A DNA stretch of 64,000 bases from Blumeriella jaapii (taxonomy: Eukaryota > Ascomycota > Leotiomycetes > Helotiales > Drepanopezizaceae), in the NCBI GenBank assembly GCA_009599575.1, contig VWND01000042.1:90055-154054 (forward strand), read 5' to 3'. The translations under genes were made by a program, and so were the position numbers. The notes beneath the pieces are model-generated. The model was not told the DNA's origin. It ran no database searches and was given only the letters and a program-made list of their open reading frames with translations. Positions 58,880-64,000 of the stretch are shown one piece after another (the first letter of the stretch is position 1; every line of letters starts with the position of its first letter).

Positions 58880-61800
58880 GTTCCGATTCTGCCAAAATTT
58901 TAATAAAAAAACGTAAAAAGTATTATAAATACGATATTAAAAAGAAAGCTCGAATTAATAAATTTGGCCGTATTCGTATATAATTCGCTTGATTTTAAAA
59001 AGCTTTAAATATTTATTTAAAAACTTTCGAAAAAGTCGCAGCTGTCGGAGATTTTTAATCGATAGTAATATTTTGTCGCTTATTTAAAATCTAATTTTTT
59101 TATATTTAGCGTCGTAAAACTTTTTATAATTCGCGTTGGCTTTTTTTAGTTTTTTATTAAATATATTTTTTTTTTTTGCAATATTTTAATTCGTTTTTCC
59201 GTTAACGGTACCCCTTTTTTTACGACGTCGCTCTCGACGTTGCTGCTAAGTTCTGGATAAAAGCCGTATAGCATACGAAAAAAAATAAAATTCGTAAAAG
59301 CGTGTATCGAATTATTATACGTAAATTCGGCTAAAGCAAGCTTCGTAGCTTAATCGTTTTATCGATAATCGCAGTACGTGCGAAAATAAAATTTTAAAAT
59401 TTGATTTTAACGTTTCGTTTGGCTATCGATTTAAAAATGGAAAGCGGTGCTTAATCGACGTCGTATTTATAAATAAAATATTATTAAAAACCAGAATTTA
59501 TTAATAAAAACTGACTTTTTGTTTGTAATAATTTTTTTAAAACAGCCAAAATCTTTATAAACGTGTTGTATAAATATTTTAATTAAATTTAAAGCTGAAA
59601 TCGTTTTTTATATCGGTATATATTTCGACAGCTTCGTATATCGGTTTATTATAACGAGTATAAAATCGTAAATACGATTTTGTTTTTTGCTAGAAAATAA
59701 ATTCGTAATAAAATCCATAGTTATTTTTTCTTAAGATTTCGTAAGGGTCGAAAAAAAAGCTAATTCGTTATAAGATCGGTGTTTTCTAGACTTGTTTTTC
59801 TAGTATTTTTTATACGTATTAACGTAACGCTTTACGTCGCTTCGTGAACCAGGCCAGAAATATTTTTTTTCGACCAGTTTTAACGTTCGCCGAAAGCTTT
59901 AATAACCGGCGGTCGGATCGTCGTAATTAATTTTTAATATTTCGCTTTTAATAGCGCTTTTATTCGAAATATACGCACGTTTTTTATAACGTAGTAATTT
60001 ATTTTGGCTTATACGCCAATGTTTTTCGGATCCGGCTCGATTATTTTGCGAAGCCGATTCGTACGTTTTTTATAATATAAAAAAATTAGATTTTTGCAAT
60101 TTAAAAATAGTTTTGTAAATCGGTTCTGCTAGCTCGTTATTAGCCGTTTCGAATTGTAATAATATAGCGGCTACGCTTTATGATATATATTATTTGCAAT
60201 TAATAATACTAGCAAAAGATAATCCGGCGAAAAAGTTTTTTATTTAGCTTTTTCCCGCTTGCTTTTTATTTTTTGATTTCGTTAATAAAAGTTTCGAATA
60301 TTTATCGGCGCGAAATAGTTTATGCTCCGATTTTAAGCGTGTTTTTATTGCGAAAAACATTTTAAAATTTTTTAAATAAACTAGTTTTAGCTTACGATGC
60401 AGCGTAAGCAGCTGTTCGTTATTTTTTTTAAATCTTTTTTTAAATTTGGCCGGCGGAAAAAACTATCCGCCGGATTAGAAACTTTTGTTTTATATTCGAT
60501 TGTAAAATCGTATTTAGCTAGCTCGTCGGCCTATTTCGCTTGGCGTCCGTTTAAACGTTTTTTCGTAAAAAAGTATTTTAAATTATAATAATTTGTACGT
60601 ATAATAATAACGTCGAAAACGCCACGTAAATATTAGTTTTATTATTTGAAAGCGTAAATTATAGCTATTAGCTTAGCGTCGTAAACCTCGTATTTTTATT
60701 TTATAAAAAAAAGCTTTTTCGAATAATATACGATAAAATGCTAACGTATTCTTACACTTTTTCCGAATAATTAAAATAATATTTCGCTTATAGCGAATTT
60801 CGAAGCGTCTGTTTCGATTTAAATTTTTAATCGAAGGTCGAAATAGCGTAGAATCGGTATTTGGCAAAACTTTTTTTTTAAAAGTAAAAAAGCGAGCTTC
60901 GCTTCGAATAAAAAACGAAAAAAGCCCGATATCTTTTTTCGTTACATCTTTTTTAAAAAATCTGTAATAAATCGGCAAAACTTAGCGTAGTTTTTAATAA
61001 AACGTTTGTAAAAGTTGGTGAAACTTAAAAATACTTAAATATTTCGCCACGTAATAAAAAAAAGCTATTTCCGAATATTATTTATTCTTTTTGGATTCAT
61101 TTTAATTCTCGTAAAAATAACGACGAAGCCTAGGAACTCAACCGTATTCGTATCGAAGGCATATTTTTTCAGATTTTCGTAAAATTTATTAATACGGAAT
61201 CTTTCGAAAACTTTTTTTATCGCGTTTATATAATCGTCGGAGTTTTCGGAAAATATTAAAATATCGTCGAAGTAAATTATATACGTAATATTTATTAAAC
61301 CGACTAAAGCTTAATTAATATATGCTTGGAAGATTGCTGGTGCGTTCGAAAGGCCGAAAGGTAATACGCAGTATTCGAAATATCCGTAACGAATGCGAAA
61401 CGCAATCTTCCATTTATTTTTTTCTTTTATTCGAAAGCGGTAGTACGCCCAAATAAGATTTAGCTTAGTAAATATTTTAGCTTTTTTCAAACGATCTAAA
61501 ATTTCGCTAATAAAAAATAAAAAAGTTCGATTTTTAACCGTAATTGCGTTTAAACTCTTATAATCGACGCATAATCGTAAACTTCCGTTTTTTTTCGATA
61601 TAAATATTACCGGTGCGCCGGCAGAGTTAGTAAATCTTTTTATCCAGCTTTTTTTTAAATTCGAATCGAAATATTCGCGCAATTCGATAAGTTTAAATTT
61701 CGACAAAAGATAAATTGGTTTCCAAAAAAAGTTTTTTCTTTTCGCGAAGTTTATTCGATGTTTTATAAAATGGTAAAAAGTTAGGATAACCGCGGCGGTA

Positions 61801-61900
61801 TCGTCGAATACGTCGGCGTAATCGTCGTATTTAAAAGGTAATTAATGCTGTTTTTCAGTAGCTTTTTTCAAAACGATATAAAACGCTTGCTTTTTTTTAA
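58880..61900 (-). pseudogene. pol relic of copy B (RT, RNase H, integrase)
   Basis: The RT is at 61706-61230 on the minus strand (GAPVIFISKKNGSLRLCVDYKSLN, AFRIRYGYFEYCVLPFGLSNAPAIFQAYIN is continuous with it). RNase H is at 60978-60550. Integrase runs from about 60000 down to 59200, and its C-terminal module (KNLRQLRLFRKFLNKYL) is near 59060. The 131-codon RT piece without stops is the longest intact fragment of the family in the window. Confidence 0.88.
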
Positions 61901-62379
61901 ATTTTTTTTTAAAACGTTTAATTGTAACGAAATTAAGCTATAAGCGTTCGATTGAGTATCGCTACGATTTAGTTCGAAAGTTTATAATAAAGTCGATATT
62001 TCGCAATCAAAAGAATTCTAAAATAAATAAAACCTTTGGGATATTTATATCGCAAGCCACGAAATCGCTTTGTATTTTTTTAATTGTTTCATAATTATTA
62101 ATAGCGCGAATAGGTTGCGTATGCGTGCCGTAAATAATTTTTTTTTTTTCTCAACCGTAAATAAATTAATACGTTTTTAAATTGGTTTTTATTTATATTT
62201 AACTGATAACTTTTGAATTACGCAGTTTTTTTCCGCGCCGCAATCGATAAAAGCTCGTTTCGTACGAGTTTCGCCTTTGGCTTTTTTAATTTCGATTAAA
62301 ATTATTATTTTTTGTTTTTTTTTTTCGTTCGATTTTGTTAGCAGCGACGAAATTAAAATCGAGCGGAAACTTTTCCCGA

Positions 62380-63660
62380 ATTTTTAGATTTATTAGCTTC
62401 GGAGCAATTTGAAATTATATATTTTTTTTTGTTGCATTTATAATATTCGATTTTTAGATAATTGGCTATGCGATATTTTTTTTTTTAACAGCGACTGCAT
62501 TTCGAAAAATAAAAAAAGTCGTTAAGAATTTTAAGATTCTAAAGGATTTTGTTAAAATTATCGTTTTTTTGTTTTCGTTTTTCTTTTTGTAACGTATTTT
62601 CGAATCGAAAACGGTATATATCTGTTTTAACCTTTAAGCTTTAATCGTAAATATAAGTTTTTTTTTTTTTTTTTTTTTTTTTTTGCGCTCGTTTTATCGT
62701 TTATTATTTTTCGTTTCGTTGCTAATAATTTTATTAGCATTTTCGATACGACGAGCGATTAATATCAATTTTTCGTGCGAACTTGTAATTGCAATATTGT
62801 TTTGTTTAATAATTTCTTTTCGAAAAATAAATCGGAGTTTTGCGAAAAGCATTTTTTTTTAATCGTATCGTTTATTATTTGCAATTGCTATTCGAGATTA
62901 TTTAAATAAGCAACGAAATCGTTAATTAATTTATGCTTTTTTTGCTTCGTTTTATCGTATAAATTCGAAGCCGCGATTTTTCGATTTTCCGTATTTATTA
63001 AAAAGTTTAATATTTATTTTTTAAAATCGTTTTATATAATTCGAATATTTGTAAAACGTCGTTTGTATTCGGTTTATTTTTTTTTTATTTTATCGTCGAA
63101 AGCTAAAACACAAGCGTTAATTTTCTTTTGATTAATACAAAATGTTATCTTTTTATTTTGGCGGAAACTTCGCTTTGCACGCCGAATAAAAAATTAAGCT
63201 TTTTTAATATTTTTTCTTCGATATATTAGAAAGTCTTTTATTTTTAATATTTTTCGGCTCGAATTCGCTGTGTTTTTTACAAAAGGTATAATATGCTTAA
63301 AGAAAATGCTAAGTCGTTTCTAATAAATATTATTATCGTAATACTTCGAAAATACTTTATAATAATCGCCGGCTTAAATTATTTTCTGTTTTTTTTTAAT
63401 TAAAACGGTATTAAAAGATATAAAAACCTTTTTTTCGATATCTTCGAAAACGTCGAGTTTTCGTTAAAATTGTTTAATTTTTTTTCGGAATTCGTTTCGG
63501 CGTTTTTTAGTTTTTTCGAGTTTTTTGATTGTTTCGTAAACTTTTTTTTCAGTTTTTTTCTGCTTTATTTTAGCTTGTATTTTTTTTATTTTTTTTCGTT
63601 TATCGTTTTTTTTTTGTTCGGCGCGGGTTCGTTTATTAGCCAAATAAATTAGAATTTCGG
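62380..63660 (-). pseudogene. gag relic of copy B
   Basis: Reverse-strand counterpart of the copy A gag (29460-30621), including the poly-A/Lys tract (seen as a T run at 62659-62684) and the zinc-knuckle region near 62500. Long T runs on the plus strand reflect RIP plus Lys-rich coding. Confidence 0.72.
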
Positions 63661-63975
63661 TGGAAAGTTTTTTCGAATCGCTTTAAGCGTGGCCTTTTTT
63701 AGTAATTTCTTCGATAAAAAGAATTGAGAAGTCGTCGCGCTTTGATAATAAAATATTTTCGACTTTTAATAAAGCTGGTGACGTTAAAAAAAACGATAAT
63801 ACGAGATTTTTTTAAGCAGCCGAAAATGCTAGATTTTTTTAAATAGCTGGAAATGCTCGTTTTTTGCGAATGCGAAAAGTTATAATATCGATAATAACGA
63901 TGTAAATGTAATAATATAATAAAAGGTTGTTTTAATAATATCGAACTGCCGTTTCGGTGAATAAAAAAATCAGAA

Positions 63976-64000
63976 TATAAAAATTAAAAAGCAAAAAAAA
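63976..64000 (-). repeat. 5' LTR of copy B, truncated by window end
   Basis: The last 25 bases (TATAAAAATTAAAAAGC...) are the reverse complement of the LTR end seen at 29092-29116 in copy A. Confidence 0.75.

Larger units (their letters stand above)
57029..64000 (-). mobile_element. Copy B, chromodomain Ty3/gypsy retrotransposon (chromovirus)
   Basis: Second copy of the copy A family, inverted. 3' LTR at 57029-57441, internal region 57442-63975, and the first 25 bp of the 5' LTR at 63976-64000, where the window ends. Element size is estimated at about 7.36 kb. Minus-strand order: gag (about 63650-62500), protease, RT, RNase H, integrase, chromodomain and an extra reading frame, then the polypurine tract AAAAAAGGGGATAA and the LTR. 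All genes carry RIP-type stops. Confidence 0.93.

Noticed and set aside
1..64000. Secondary-metabolite or resistance gene cluster, given the presence of an oxygenase
   Set aside because: Only one candidate tailoring enzyme occurs; no synthase, transporter or pathway regulator is nearby.

Overview
The window looks like nuclear DNA of a filamentous ascomycete (Pezizomycotina). The introns are short (about 43-84 nt in the well-supported cases), with GTRNGT-type donors and CTRAC-like branch sites. The genes are typical fungal ones, and the transposons look damaged by repeat-induced point mutation (RIP). I cannot assign a genus or class from the sequence alone.

The window has two compartments that meet near 26.8 kb. 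The left one (1 to about 26.8 kb) has balanced base composition and ordinary genes: a PA/TM/RING-type ubiquitin ligase (+), urease (+, seven exons, all active-site residues present), a small cysteine/coiled-coil protein (+), a large repeat and coiled-coil protein with two apparent frame breaks (+), then a minus-strand run of Sfr1/Mei5-like recombination factor, Hrd3/Sel1-like ERAD subunit, WDR89-like WD40 protein and FRG1-like protein, then a 2-oxoglutarate/Fe(II) oxygenase (+) and a large low-complexity protein with a conserved-looking C-terminus (+). Functions are mixed (nitrogen release, ER quality control, recombination, RNA biology), with no operon-like logic and no biosynthetic cluster.

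The right compartment (about 26.8 to 64 kb) is extremely AT-rich and holds no intact gene. It is a nested stack of decayed Ty3/gypsy LTR retrotransposons. Copy A (+) starts with a 413-bp LTR at 28704 and is interrupted twice: by element 2 (33664-39992, 5-bp target duplication GCCAA) and by element 4 (from 40180). Element 4 is itself interrupted by element 3 (42056-50109, minus strand, identical-length 173-bp LTRs, target duplication CTCGG/TTCGG). Element 4 resumes to about 55.3 kb. After an unassigned decayed coding stretch, a second copy of the A family (copy B, minus strand) runs from 57029 past the window end. Copy B shows a chromodomain after the integrase, so the family is a chromovirus.

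The most unusual items are: a 305-codon, single-frame, RIP-damaged third reading frame in copy B that starts with ATG after the chromodomain and ends just before the polypurine tract; a 2-kb compound palindromic minisatellite island inside the leader of element 3; two GC-AG introns; and a 39-nt C homopolymer inside a urease intron next to a 9-codon exon. I saw no tRNA, rRNA or CRISPR array.
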